Made by a program: the position numbers and the translations under genes. This document shows positions 24,343-35,782 of a stretch of DNA of 64,000 nucleotides, piece after piece. The notes below the pieces were generated by a model. It saw only the letters and a program-made list of their open reading frames with translations, did no database searches and had not been told where the DNA came from. Where the stretch lies: the NCBI GenBank assembly GCA_950295325.1, contig OX485804.1:10974001-11038000 (forward strand). Direction: 5' to 3'. How positions within the stretch are numbered: position 1 is the stretch's first letter; every line of letters starts with the position of its first letter. This DNA comes from Polytrichum commune. Taxonomy: Eukaryota > Streptophyta > Polytrichopsida > Polytrichales > Polytrichaceae.

Positions 24343-24884
24343 CCTTAAAGCAACACCCCCAATGTTTTTGCCGATTTTAGGTTTCTAACCATTTATGAAA
24401 TTCAAAAACTTAACTTAGTTTAGAAAATGGGCTAAAAATGACTTCTAGCAAATAATTCTTAGAATATCATTTTTGTGACTTTTATAAATCGTCAAAGTGC
24501 AGTGAAACATTGGGTCTTTCGCGGTCACATAGGAGAGTCCACTAATGCTAGATTATTTTGTGTAAACCACATCAAAATCAACCTCATAGTGTGCAAGATT
24601 TTGTTTTAGTACATGTGAAATTGTTCATGTTTTGTGGAACATTGCTTATGCCATGTCAATAAACATGTAGATCCCATATTAACCAATGTGATTGGCCAAA
24701 GTTGGTGCGTTTCTTATACCGTTCTTCATCTTTCTTACACCATCACTAAGATTGACCTTGAAAGTGTTGTTATTTTATACATAATGTTGCATATTGATTA
24801 ATGGCTTTTACTTTGGCTTGTTTAATGCATTGTCGCACTCACTTGTGAACACTTAAAATGTTAACTATAAGTGTTGCTTTAAGG
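24343..24884. mobile_element. Candidate MITE with 14-bp inverted ends
   Basis: CCTTAAAGCAACAC at 24343-24356 is repeated inverted at 24871-24884. The ~542-bp interior is noncoding. No matching target duplication is obvious, so a chance inverted repeat is possible. Confidence 0.4.
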
Positions 24885-25090
24885 TTAGTGTTACTTTTAG
24901 ACACACATACATTATACAAGCTCAACCCATAGAGCTCAAAAATCTCCTTCATCAGGCACCACACCCCTTGACATCGTGGTTCCCACAAGCTTGGGGGAGT
25001 GAAGCATCGTGAACCATAAACGGTTTAACTTATACTTGGTACTTTCTTTGGAGTTTTTGTTTGTTTTTGTTAAAGTCTATTTAAATTCTA

Positions 25091-25841
25091 CTGTTCTCCC
25101 TCTTTAGTATGACACGTTTGGGAAACACCAAAAAGTCGTATTATCGAGGTGTCGTCTTCTCATAAATATGACAAATGGCGTAAAGTTGTCGTATTATTGA
25201 GGGAATACGAGAACATACGTAATATGAGCTTACAAATATATATACAATGAGTTTAAGTAATATAGACAATTTGAGATAATAACTTATAACTCCAAACAAA
25301 TACAAATATTCTTAAGAACTCTTGAAATAGGAGTCCAAAGATCTAGGCGTTGCCTACCCAAGTCAGCAACTACCATCTTATCTATATTCCCTACTAACTT
25401 TTGAAAACTGATATTTTCATTTACACCAAAATATAAAGAGTTCTCTAATAAGAAACTAGACAACAACGGTGCATGACGTTTAGCAACATACTAGGCAGGA
25501 GGCCACACTAACCCGAAGCATGCCCATTCTACACTAGTAACCCTAATTATCATTAAGTTCCCAATGATAAGTGAAGTTCCCAAATAGTTCCCAAGTAAAA
25601 ACTAAATGTATTTTAGACAAACATAACATAGATGAAGGGATTTTAGCATTAACTACCTCCTTAATATGACAAAACAGGTCGCATTATCGAGTGCCCTAGT
25701 CGTATAAAAGAGGGAGTTTTGAACCTTAAAAAATTTGGTCTCGCCAAAATGTGTCGTAATATTGAGGGTGTCGTAATATTGAGGGTGTCGTAATATTGAG
25801 GGTGTCGTATAAACAAGTGTCGTATTAATGAGGTTAGATTG
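25091..25841. mobile_element. pogo/mariner-like TIR element, 751 bp
   Basis: The left end CTGTTCTCCCTCTTTAGTATGAC and the right end, read inverted as CAATCTAACCTCATTAATACGAC, match at most positions. Both are flanked by TA (25089-25090 and 25842-25843), the Tc1/mariner/pogo target. Repeated words of the form GTCGTATTAT(C/T)GAGG occur throughout the interior. No transposase ORF is present. The sub-terminal region is about 70 percent similar to 30209 onward, so it belongs to a local family. Confidence 0.62.
25751..25810 (+). repeat. 17-bp minisatellite inside the TIR element
   Basis: GTGTCGTAATATTGAGG is repeated three times exactly (25751-25767, 25768-25784, 25785-25801), and a fourth partial unit follows from 25802. 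Confidence 0.9.
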
Positions 25842-25843
25842 TA

Positions 25844-27078
25844 CTTTCTACTCCTTTCCTACTAAGGCATAGTTCACACATGGAGATTAACTTGATCATT
25901 GTGGTAACTTTACTAACCATGTAGTTAGGCAACCTACCTACACTAATGTACCTCTCTTCACACATGAAGGTAACTCACCATTTCCCATCCCTTAACATGG
26001 TGTTACTAAGGGACCTCACTTTGCACTTACCCTCAATCCTACTTAACATGTAGGGTACATGGTGGCTTCAACAACTATAGTTAACTTAAACCATGGTCTT
26101 AATCCTCATGGTGAGGATGTGAATTTGCCTATTTTTGTAGCTATTTTAATAATGATAAGTTATTTTAGTTTCGAGTTAACAATTGGGATGGTCCAAGAGG
26201 TACCCAAAATCAAATGGAGTAGTTGGCGGTTTGATTCCCTGCAATCAAACTATCTCTCTATTTGATAGGAAACCTAGCCAAGTGGCCACATGCCTCTTGT
26301 GTTCCCAAAGAGGAAGCTAACAATAGGGCAAATGTGAAGAAAGTTAATTTTACCTTCAGGATTAGGCCTATTTTTACAAAGTACCTTCATGTGCGAACCC
26401 TTTCTAAGTTTTATTTCCCCCCTTGATGATAGCTTATTGTTCTCTCGATTTATCTAAAGTAGAGTGTTGTCAACGGAAAATCTCATGGCATGCATGCACA
26501 CATGCATGGTATAGTATGATTCCATATGGAATTTAATTTACTTTATTGTTTGATGAAAAGTAAGTGATGAAAGGACATCATTTTTGTATGGAATTTGTAG
26601 ATGAAAAAACAATCGTACAATTTTTTTTAAATAAAATAAGAAGAGAAGAAGAAGAAGAAGAGGCTTGACATGTGTGGGCTTCACATGTGGAAGAATTGTC
26701 CATCATGTCCTTGTTCAAAGTTTAGGGTTTAGGAGAGTTAGATTTTGTTGTTCACATACCTCTAGGTAAATCTAGAACTTCCTTCCCTGGCCACATGATT
26801 CTATTGTCAAGGAAAATTTTCATTCCATGTATACATGCATAGACACATGCCCAGTACATTATACAATTTCATTTATTTTAACCTAATTAATTTTTTGACA
26901 AAAAAATTATTGATGAAAGGACGACATTTTCTCATGGAATATATGAATAAAAAAATAATCAAAAAAATTACACAAAGAATATAAATATTTAAAAAAAAAC
27001 TTGACTTTCATACATAATTCTAGATAAATCTAGGACTCCCTTCTCCGAGCACAGGGTTCTAGTATAACTTATTTTACT
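25844..27078. other. Intergenic DNA upstream of TMA7 with a diverged duplication
   Basis: The ~260-bp segment containing CTAGGTAAATCTAGAAC (about 26761) and the preceding 'GATGAAAGGAC' block recurs diverged around 27018, with the block at 26567 and 26914. A telo-box-like TAGGGTTT is at 26723-26730, a motif common upstream of plant translation genes, but its distance of about 780 bp from the ATG makes a role uncertain. No gene is seen. Confidence 0.5.
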
Positions 27079-27504
27079 GTGCAAGGCTCGCCGCCCATCC
27101 ATCCATTCACTCTTCTTTCCATCCATCCATTGCTCGTCGTCGTCCTTTCTGTGAAACCCCACAACCTTGCTTTCGAAGGACCGGTCGACTATGTTTTCAT
27201 CCACATAAACTCATCCAACATTTCTTCCATCCATTCCTCGTCGAGCATTTCTTCCATCCATCCATTATTCATCCCTCATCCATCGTCCTCTGTTGTGAGA
27301 TCTCATAACCTTGCCTTCGAAGGATCGGTCGACCGCGTCGCCGCTCCTTGTGGTTTGGTTTCCCTGTTCATCGGCCGCACCCTTCTCTTCGCCATAGCTT
27401 ACGCCTCTTCGCTCTTCTCTTAACGCAACCTCAACTCTCTCTTTGCTTCTCTACTTGTTTCTCTATCCGAAGCTTATCCTCCGTTACCGCTATCATCAGC
27501 AGCC
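27079..27504 (+). promoter_or_regulatory. TMA7 promoter/5' leader with a 147-bp duplication
   Basis: The segment preceding the TMA7 ATG is C/T-rich with many CCATCCATC runs. AACCTTGCTTTCGAAGGACC (about 27160) recurs as AACCTTGCCTTCGAAGGATC about 147 bp downstream (near 27307), each followed by GGTCGAC, so the leader contains an internal tandem duplication. The transcription start cannot be located. The 114-codon ORF here is low-complexity and probably noncoding. Confidence 0.5.
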
Positions 27505-29439
27505 ATGTCGGGAAGGCAAGGTAAGTTCACTGTACTCCTCCCTCCCCTTTCTCCTGAACACCTCCTGTAATTTGTGGATGGCCTCAATTTCACTTACTCG
27601 AAGCTTCCGTAACCGCTTCCCGTAGCGGTGTGACACCAACGTGCAGTAGAGAGCGGGTGAGTACAGCTGCCCGCGGAAATAGGGGTTTCTGGATGACTTG
27701 TTGAAGAATTGGTGGTTGTTTACTCTGTTGCCGTCCTGCTTTGCAAATTTTTTAGGTGAGATTGTTTTTTTTTTTTTTTTTTTTGGGTTATAGATCAAGT
27801 GGATTGTTGCTTTGGTTGGTGCCGTGATGTATTTGTTATGCGTCCGGATGAGATGCTGTCACAAGGCGCACCTCCTAACTGAAACAGACATGATTAATTA
27901 ATGTGGTTATTTACGCAGTTCGTGTGTTCCTCGTTAGTGAGTTTTCGGATGTCCGGGGATTCTACTTGGCTTTGTAACTACGTATGTCAATTCAAGTGTG
28001 TCGTTTAGCAGGAAGGTCTCTGTACGTGTATGTCTCTCCCTGTTCATTCTAGGGTTTGGGAAATCTTTATCATACTTGGATTGGTACTAGGTTTCCTCTT
28101 AATTTTTGGAACTCCGAGTGGGATTTTTTTATTGGCTAGGTTGTATTGCGTGTAGACTGTCAGCAATCTACTCCAATGCACTGTTGGTGTAGGGAAGTTC
28201 CTGAATGTTAGGTTTATGTGCCCTGGAACGAGGTGTTGAGTCTAATTTATAGTCAATTTTCATGTGGAAGTGTGAGGGTGTAACGTTATAGTTATGTGTT
28301 AGCTTTTGAACTATATCCTGATAGGTTCACAGGTCAGGGGAAGCTTACAGGTCATATGTACGATTTGGTGCAATTACCTTACAATATGTACAGCTTGTGG
28401 GGGGCCCTGCCAGTCCCCTCTTACAAGCTTATTCAAGCCTTTGATATGCTTCTTTGCTCCCATAGGAGGATCTTGATGTGATACCAAATCCTGTCTATCA
28501 TTTGTAATTGTATGCTTTTGGTGGGGAATTATGGCAGTTGCCTCTTTGAATGTGGTAATGTGAGTTGTGGGCATTAGTTTTTGGATGCATTCTCTTGGAT
28601 TCTTTTAAGTACTGCGTTACATACTGCATTCTAATTTGCAATTGTCCACATGCTGTTGGGTAGTTGTTCTCAGATATCCCATCTTTTTCTCATTGGCCTC
28701 CTTTTTTATCTTGATGCAGGAGGAAAGCTGAAGCCTCTTAAGGCCCCAAAGGGCAAGGAGAAAGATTATGATGAGGTGAGACATACTTTCATGTGAGGTC
28801 ATTAATTAAGCTACGTTGTTATAAATATATGTCCTCTTAAAGTATGCAGAGTTGTCGTTGGTGTATATTGTGAGTATAGTATCTTATTGTGTATTTTGTG
28901 TATCTGGCACATTTCTGGTTATCTGAAACATCTTATCATACTCTCTTGTTGCAGACGGACCTTGCCAACTTGCAGAAAAAGAAAGATGAAGAAAAGGTAT
29001 GAGATGCATGCTCTTCTTATCAGGCAGCTCTTTCTAAGGACTTGCTTATCAATCAGATATTAACAGGAGATGTCTGTAGAGGATGTACTATAGAATGGAG
29101 TGTCCTTCACCCAATCCTCAAGGATACAGTGACATGTTTGGTGCTTGCCATCTATTGTTTTTCTCATTGGTTCTGGTTCTAGAAAATGACAATATTTTGA
29201 AGCTTATTCTTTATTGTTGGATAGTGAAGTCCAATGTTCAATGTTCATACACGAGAGGAACTGAACTTGTTATGTTCATATTTCAGAGAGCATTATTCTT
29301 AGCATACATGAAGGGTGCATCCTAATATTTCTTTTCCCAATTGGTTCAGGCCTTAAAGGAACTGAAGGCCAAAGCTGCAGGCAAAGGTGCATTTGGTGGA
29401 GCAGGTTTGAAAAAAAGTGGAGGTGCTGGAAAGAAGTAG
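27505..29439 (+). CDS. TMA7: Translation machinery-associated protein 7 (TMA7/CCDC72 family)
   Basis: Four exons (27505-27520, 28720-28775, 28955-28996, 29350-29439) with GT-AG introns join in frame to 67 residues; the family is typically about 64. The start MSGRQGGKLKPLKAPKG is the conserved family N-terminus. 'KEKDYDETDLANLQKKKDEEKALKELKAKA' is the conserved acidic/basic helical middle, and 'GKGAFGGAGLKKSG' the family C-terminal signature. In yeast, TMA7 copurifies with ribosomes and affects translation. The plant role is inferred from conservation. The first coding exon is only 16 nt and is followed by a 1.2-kb intron with a T-run near 27768-27785. The gene looks complete and functional. 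Confidence 0.95.
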
Positions 29440-30208
29440 AAATGCAGCCACTATGATCTGGAGTGGCTACTTGTGATGTTTATGAACATGCTTGCAGCAG
29501 CCATGGCCTGGGCTCTCCCCTTATATGGATGCTTAAGCAACCTTGCTCTTGAGGTGAGGATATATTCCAAAGTTGGAGCTGCAGTGTGGAAGTCCCAAGG
29601 ACAAAATCTAGTGCAATTGGCAACATGAAACTGAACAATTGATTTTTCAGACGATCTTCTTTGAACTGGGCCAAGTAGCAACAGCTGGTCATGGTTTGTG
29701 TGAATATCTTCACTTGTTCAGGTTCCACATGAGTTTGAAATGTGTACTTCTACAAAGAGTTATTGCTTGGTTTTGTGACGGACTTGAACTCGTGCACACC
29801 TAGTTTTCTATGCATCATCCGTTTATAAAACTTAGCTCCTATATAACCTTTCTCCTAACTTTTGAGTCTCTGCCCTTCACTACACGAACTACCCATTTAG
29901 TCATTTGAAACCTGTGATTTTTTTCTATAAGTCTTTTAGGGCCACTTTCCACTACAGCCAAGGGCCGTGAGCATGGCTAACCAAAGGCTGCATGGGAATT
30001 TGAATTTGAGCTTTGTGTGGTAAGAGGCCTTAAAAGATGTGACTGCTCTCAACCAAGAGTTATTTTATCACCATCCTATCATGTCGCCCTTCTAAATATT
30101 AAGGGTTGTGATACTTTGAATTGTCATGGTCTCCTGGTCTAGTGTTAGATGGACCTTGAGGTGGGCTTTTTGCAAAAGTTGGTAGGTCATGAAAATTTAT
30201 CCATTGTG
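29440..30208 (+). other. TMA7 3' UTR and downstream flank
   Basis: The sequence after the TMA7 stop shows no further coding exon. An ATATAACC-containing AT-rich zone around 29830-29860 could hold the transcript end, but no definite poly(A) site can be assigned. Confidence 0.4.
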
Positions 30209-30325
30209 CAGTCCTGCCTCTTTAGTATGACATTATTGGGAAATGAGAAAACCGTCATATTATTGAGGTGTTGCATATTCAATAATGTGACAATTGGATG
30301 TATGTCAAAATTATGAGGTACTGGA
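30209..30325. mobile_element. Fragment of the 25.1-kb pogo/mariner-like family
   Basis: CAGTCCTGCCTCTTTAGTATGACATT and the following ~90 bp align with 25091-25210 (shared CCTCTTTAGTATGACA, TTGGGAAA, TATTATTGAGGTGTTG/C). No opposite end was found, so it is truncated. Confidence 0.55.
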
Positions 30326-32338
30326 TGGAAACACACATTAATAATTTTGCCACATACAAAATAAATATTCTCTCAAATGTCTTTACAAGCATGGAGGTCT
30401 CTCGTGAAATTTATGTGGACTTAAAGAAGGAATTAATATTCTGCTGATGTTGTCATTTCATATTTAGATCGTTGTCTAGAAATCAATTGCAAAAAAAGTG
30501 ATTTGCTTTCAAATGCTGATGATTTACCAATACAACTCGGAATTGGACAAGAATACCATCAAAACATGCGAAATTTTAAGAGCTTGCCAAGAGGATGCAA
30601 ATTGAATCAATATGATAAATACTGAGTTCAAAATGCTTGAAAACAAATTATGAACCTGGGTTTAGAGTTGAATCTGCACTAGCTATGGCATCCCATGGTT
30701 ATAGTCTTGGGGCCCACATGAACAAATGCATAGTGCTTAATAATGTTACATACATACCTTCTTGCATGAGCTATTTTGGAAGCTGGATTGGAGATGTTAA
30801 ACGATTGAACATACATATAAGAATTCAAGTATGTGGGTATTGTCATCCTCACCAAATAAATCAAGACTAATGATTTGACTTGCAGGCTCAACTTGCAAAT
30901 TTGTATGGTATCATCATAAGTCCAATCTAATTTTTATTTTATTTTACTCAATATAGTGCAAACCCTCATTGCTATAGATTCTAAATATGAGTTTGTTTGC
31001 TCAACTACATTGCTTATCCGTTTTAGTGTCATGCACATTATTTGCAAAGGGCCTAAACTAGATGCCTAGAGGTCTTAGTGTCACATTTGCTAATTATCAA
31101 TATGATACTATTCACCAACAAAGTAAAATTTTAAAGTGAACTTATTTACATCATAATATTCAACATAGCACATTGTTTTGCATTTTAATATGCAAAGGGA
31201 AGATATTATGAGCATACTAATTGCAAGTGTTATGTGTTTATATTTTGGTATGCAAGAGGAAGATATTCTTGAGCATATCGATGTCAAGTGTCGTTTGCAT
31301 GCACTTTAGTCAACAAGCAAACATTGTGTAACATAGGCATACGCCTCATAACATGATTGGACATCCTTGTGCCAAGATAGTAAGAAGCGCACTTGAATAC
31401 CAAGTGTCATGAGGTGGCATTAATGATGAAGTTGTTGATCATTAGTGTAACCTAGGATACGCCTCAAAATAGGGTACATGACACAATTGTTCATGTGACA
31501 CTAAAGGCCCTTCTCACTTGATGTTAAATAGAGGGTTTTTAGTTGGATGGAGAGTTTTCCTTACCGTGTATTCCAACCTACTACTAAGGTAGATGAAGCT
31601 AATTCAGTTAGCTTCCTTACTTTGAAATCTATATTTGGCTCCTAATCAATAGTACAATCACCCTAATTTGGTGGATAAGCAATACATGTTGATTTAGCTA
31701 CCACCTTGATGATATTTGGTTAGTCACCTTAACCAAAATCAAACTACACCCACTATCCTCCATAATTAGGAGTGCTACCCATTGAGCCCTAACACGATTG
31801 ATTTTTGTGGGCAAGCTGGGCAAATCAAAAGGAGGCATGTGGCTATGAGGTGCCAACCAACTTGTATTATGGGTATTCTATAGTGAAAAGCCAATTTGGC
31901 ATCAATTTATCTTACCCATGACACATGTAGAATGTGCTAGTGATATTGTCCACTTACACAACATTAAACGATGGAAAAGGGACGTCCCCCCCCTATAACA
32001 CTAAATTGGGAAGAAAATGATTATTGATTCCATATCCCTATATCAACACATTCCTCAAATCCAATTTTAGCAATTTCAAATTCTTTGGATCAAAACTAAG
32101 AATTCCCAAGCTTCTAACCTTCCCAAGCTTCTAATGCTTGAATCGATCAATTGGATGATTCCACAAGCCTAGGGGTGTCCACATTAGCCTCATCTATCTT
32201 AACAATGCTTGCCGATCCTCGATAGTTTGTACATGTGGCAAAAATTTAATACTCGATATCACCTCAAGCATATGTAGCTATTAGAAGGTGCCTCCGGATT
32301 TTATGTAGTAGTAGCTTAGCCACTACACTTGATACCCA
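30326..32338. other. Intergenic DNA, no recognisable gene
   Basis: AT-rich sequence with only short unsupported ORFs. Two similar stretches, about 31190-31215 and 31245-31280 (TGCAA.(A)GGAAGATATT.TGAGCATA), form a short local duplication. Confidence 0.5.
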
Positions 32339-32347
32339 TTGGCCAAC

Positions 32348-32623
32348 GGGGAAGGCTTAATCCCTTGTAGTAACGCACAGCTGGCTCACGTGTGGCCACC
32401 GTGGCACGTGGGCCCCGCGCCGGTGCCTAGCCCATTTGACCCCCCAGGGTTTAGGGTACGGTCGTACCTTGCTAACGCCCGAGACACTGCAATGCCGGAA
32501 CACTAGCCCCATCCATCGCCATGCCATGCCCAGCCATGCCACCCCCTCATGCCCACGCCATGGCTGTGGGGCTCACCAATACGTCATCTCCCGTCAACCC
32601 AGAGTCTCGGAATGCGCGTTAGG
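32348..32623 (+). repeat. MULE left terminal inverted repeat
   Basis: It is GC-rich against AT-rich surroundings, with CATGCC-rich runs near 32516-32565. It pairs with 35462-35782 in inverse orientation, and both inner ends stop at GCGCGTTAGG. Confidence 0.9.
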
Positions 32624-33360
32624 AGACTGGAGTGAAGGAGGAGCAATCCTTTTAACCCATATTGTTTGGGGGACAGCTCAAGGGCAAGCTTATAAGGAGA
32701 AGTGGCCAGCACCTCGTTCGAGAACAAGATGCTGACTTGGAACTGGTTACTTGCTACTTGTTGCTAAGACCTATGGCCCCCTCTGATGAGAGAGGTTACT
32801 TGGAACTGGTGACTGGTTATTGGCTCTTGAGACTATGGCTAGATACTGAGACTATGGTCGCGCCCGTCTAGACTATGGTCCTAGGGATTAGACTCTTCGC
32901 TTAAGCCGGTTCGCTTAGCTTGGCCACTCAATTCTCGTTACTTTGTCATTGCTTTTGCATGTAATCCCAAAAGTCCAAAAGTCTTTTTTTTTAGGGTATT
33001 TTTTGCTCAACTCGTCTAGCTTATCTTTTGCCCAAGTTGTTGATTCAAAGCCACTAGGTGAAGTCGTATCATACATCATGAGACCCAACTCTTGAAGAAC
33101 CATTGCACGTCGTACAATGTCTTTGATCTTTTAACAAGAGTGTTTTTGCCATGCATGACGAACATGCCACAAGCAAAGGAAAATTGGAGTTCCAGGCCAC
33201 GTCTCTCTGAAACATGTGAAAGATCAATCATGTCAATGTGAATATTTTTTTTGAGTAACGGCTTTCACAATGATATAAAATGACATTTAACAACGAATAT
33301 GAGATAAATGGGTGGAATATATGTTAGGAATTGTTTGACTAACTCAAACATTCGTGGGAA

Positions 33361-33520
33361 TGTAACACTGATCTTGTAACACTAAAGTTGTAACACCGAA
33401 CTTCTAACACTAAAGTTGAAACATTGATCTTGTAACACTAAAGTTGTAAAACTAAACTTCTTACACTGAGGTTGTAACACCGAATATGTAACACTAAAGT
33501 TGTAACACTGCAATCCTAAA
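33361..33520 (+). repeat. Minisatellite of ~14-15-bp units inside the MULE
   Basis: About ten imperfect copies of (T)GTAACACTAAAGT / TGTAACACCGAACTTC follow one another. No coding frame crosses it. Confidence 0.75.
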
Positions 33521-33868
33521 CACTGAAGTTTGTGTACGTATTAGCTATAGAATTACTATGGTTATCCGAGTAGCAAGAAACTATGAACAAAACTATAACT
33601 GATGTAATAACCCATTCGCAATTTCAAAATATAACAGAGTTGATACTTACACATGCATGGCTGCCTATTTGACAAAAACATATAACTACAAACATGATGA
33701 TGACTTTCTTGGTAGGAAATTGCATAACAATCTTATATGAAGAGTAGGACATTGGATGTCAACAGTGTATTCCGTGACACTAGAATCCTCAGAGTCCACA
33801 TTTTTTCCTAAAGTTCCAACGGGGGTAGTGTCACGCGAGCAAAAACTGATATGATGTTAGTGTTTGAA

Positions 33869-34669
33869 TTAACAGCCAAACATTCTAAGACGTCTCGCCA
33901 CAGTTTTTCCCTTTCGCTCCAAGAAATCTTTTTCTCGAAGAAGGCTAAACCCCCTGCCATCATTGACGGCTCGCAGCACTGGCGAAGCCACAAGTGGGTG
34001 AAGTGTTCCAGACTTCAAATCTGCTTTCAATGCTCGGACCCTACCCACGACTTGATTTAAATCTGCTAGAAGATGCTCCATGAGGACAATATCCCCCGTG
34101 ACTTCTTCAGAGAGGTCTATAACCAATTGCCTCAAAGCTTTGCCGAGATCCTTTGACGAAACACTGGTGCGAACCGGAGTTTGCTTTGGGGTACATACCG
34201 GGGCAGTGTCAGGAGGAAATTGTGGATGACGAAGCGGCGTAGAAGGGGTGAGGAGTTCTCTCATACCACCTATGACGGTTCCAACATGTTTGCCACAGAA
34301 ATGTGCAATTGTACCCTCAACAATATCCGGTCGAAGCATGAGCAGGACCTTCACAACATGCTTACATATATTCCCCCGTTGTGCCCAAACACAATTACAA
34401 CCTGCCCATTCCTCTGCAGAATTATGCACAATGTATCTAATGTGTCGGTGCTTAGAAGAAGTCACTAAGGCATGGTTCCCTGGAAGCACATTCAGTGTCA
34501 CGTCAACATCTGGAATGTCACGTGCCTTCATCAGTGTTGTGACAACAAAATTTTGCATTTTTTTGTTGTCTACAAAACCATTTTCTTTCCGAAGGCCCTT
34601 ATACCAGAAGTGATCATGCACTTCTTCCGTAAGAGCAGTAATAGTCCAGTCTACACGTCTTCCAACCAT
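33869..34669 (-). CDS. SWIM zinc-finger protein, C-terminal MULE-transposase-like
   Basis: A 266-codon uninterrupted ORF on the minus strand lies inside the MULE. Residues 4-60 ('RRVDWTITALTEEVHDHFWYK' to 'KARDIPDVDV') and the finger 'CNCVWAQRGNICKHVVKVLL' (Cys91, Cys93, Cys102, His104, pattern CxCx8CxH) resemble SWIM-domain proteins related to MULE transposases that, as I recall, are numerous in mosses and lycophytes. The C-terminal half is predicted helical and unrelated to known catalytic domains. The upstream DDE region expected of a full transposase is absent. A further ORF (34614-34829), overlapping in another frame, may supply an N-terminus through a frameshift or unseen splice. Function could be DNA binding or none. 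Confidence 0.6.
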   Translation of the reverse strand: MVGRRVDWTITALTEEVHDHFWYKGLRKENGFVDNKKMQNFVVTTLMKARDIPDVDVTLNVLPGNHALVTSSKHRHIRYIVHNSAEEWAGCNCVWAQRGNICKHVVKVLLMLRPDIVEGTIAHFCGKHVGTVIGGMRELLTPSTPLRHPQFPPDTAPVCTPKQTPVRTSVSSKDLGKALRQLVIDLSEEVTGDIVLMEHLLADLNQVVGRVRALKADLKSGTLHPLVASPVLRAVNDGRGFSLLREKDFLERKGKTVARRLRMFGC

Positions 34670-34744
34670 GCAACTTCTCTATGATCTGGAGACCGAAGTC
34701 ATCAAGTTTGGGCTTCTCATGATTCTCAAAGTTTGTTCCAGAGT

Positions 34745-35285
34745 CACAATCCACATCAACATTGACTCCAATGGAACCCCCGGTAGCCATCTGACCATCA
34801 TCTGGGGTGCATGTTGTATCCACACCCATGAAGGTGAAGGAATGAAAGACCCAAAACCTCTAAAACAACATGCACGATCGTACACAAGCTCCACAACACC
34901 CAAAATGTAACCCTCAACCCTAAACACTAACTCCAGTGACCCCCCCGGCAGCCTAAACCCTGACCATCATTTGGGGTACATGTTTTATCCACGCCCATGG
35001 AGGTGAAGGAATGAAAGACCCAAAACCTCTAAAACAACATGCACGATCGTACACAAGCTTCACAACATCCAAAACGGAACCCTCAACCCTAAACACTAAC
35101 TCCAGTGACCCCCCCGGTAGCCTAGCCATCTGACCATCATATGGGGTACATGTTGTATCCACGCCCATGGAGGTGAAGGAATGAAAGACCCAAAACCTCT
35201 AAAACAACATGCACGATCGCACACAAGCTCCACAACACCCAAAATGTAACCCTCAACCCTAAACACTAAACCCAGCCAGAATTGC
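34745..35285 (-). repeat. Three ~170-bp tandem repeats in the MULE
   Basis: The unit with TGGGGT.CATGTT.TATCCAC, GGTGAAGGAATGAAAGACCC and ACATGCACGATCG occurs three times, with equivalent bases at 34804, 34973 and 35143 (periods 169 and 170). The units cover the 5' side of the SWIM ORF, so its putative start region 'MGVDTTCTPxDGQMA' has been triplicated. Confidence 0.88.
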
Positions 35286-35461
35286 ACGGAACACTAAGGT
35301 AATATTAATCCCAAACTAATGACATTGTAAATCAACGTGATTCCCCCACGGTGCTTGACAAAATGTTGAACCACAGGAAGAAGCGTGAAGGGAAGACAAC
35401 AACAAGAAGCTCCAAACCATATGCATACAATGGCAAGCTATGAGACATTGGGCAGCGAAAC

Positions 35462-35782
35462 CCTAACGCGCATTCCGAGACTCTGGGTTGACGGGAGATG
35501 ACGTATTGGTGAGCCCCACAGCCAGGGCGTGGGCATGAGGGGATGGCATGGCTGGGCATGGCATGAGGGGGATGGCATGGCGATGGATGGAGCTAGTGTT
35601 CCGGCATTGCAGTGTTCTGGCGACTCAAGTTCGGGACACTGCGCAGTGTCTCGGGCGTTAGCAAGGTACAACCGTACCCTAAATCCTGGGGGGTATGGGC
35701 TAGGCACTGGCGCGGGGCCCACGTGCTATGGTGGCCACACGTGAGCCAGCTGTACGTTACTACAGGGGATTTAGCCTTCCCC
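35462..35782 (-). repeat. MULE right terminal inverted repeat
   Basis: Inverse copy of the left TIR, longer by an internal insertion. About 35605-35645 partly duplicates a TIR segment, and an extra GGCATGG-type repeat lies near 35540-35580. Confidence 0.9.

Larger units (their letters stand above)
32348..35782 (-). mobile_element. Mutator-like element (MULE) with long TIRs and 9-bp TSD
   Basis: A 3435-bp element is bounded by long inverted repeats: left 32348-32623 and right 35462-35782. They share about 90 percent identity plus a ~45-bp insertion in the right copy. Both termini read GGGGAAGGCT inward. A perfect 9-bp direct repeat TTGGCCAAC flanks it at 32339-32347 and 35783-35791, the duplication length typical of Mutator. 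Inside, on the minus strand, is an intact SWIM zinc-finger ORF, the domain found C-terminal in MULE transposases. The DDE catalytic domain is not seen, so the element is probably nonautonomous (a deletion derivative or Pack-MULE-like copy). Confidence 0.88.

Noticed and set aside
25091-25841. CRISPR-like array because of repeated ~17-bp motifs
   Set aside because: The units are contiguous or irregularly spaced without unique spacers, and the context is a plant nuclear TIR element.
32348-32623. GC-rich segment with ORFs (32357-32735) as a gene exon
   Set aside because: It is one arm of the MULE terminal inverted repeat. The ORFs recur in mirrored form at 35438-35869.
34614-34829. 71-codon minus ORF joined to the SWIM ORF as an N-terminal exon
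   Set aside because: The two overlap in different frames with no convincing GT-AG pair at the junction, so a joined protein is not supported.
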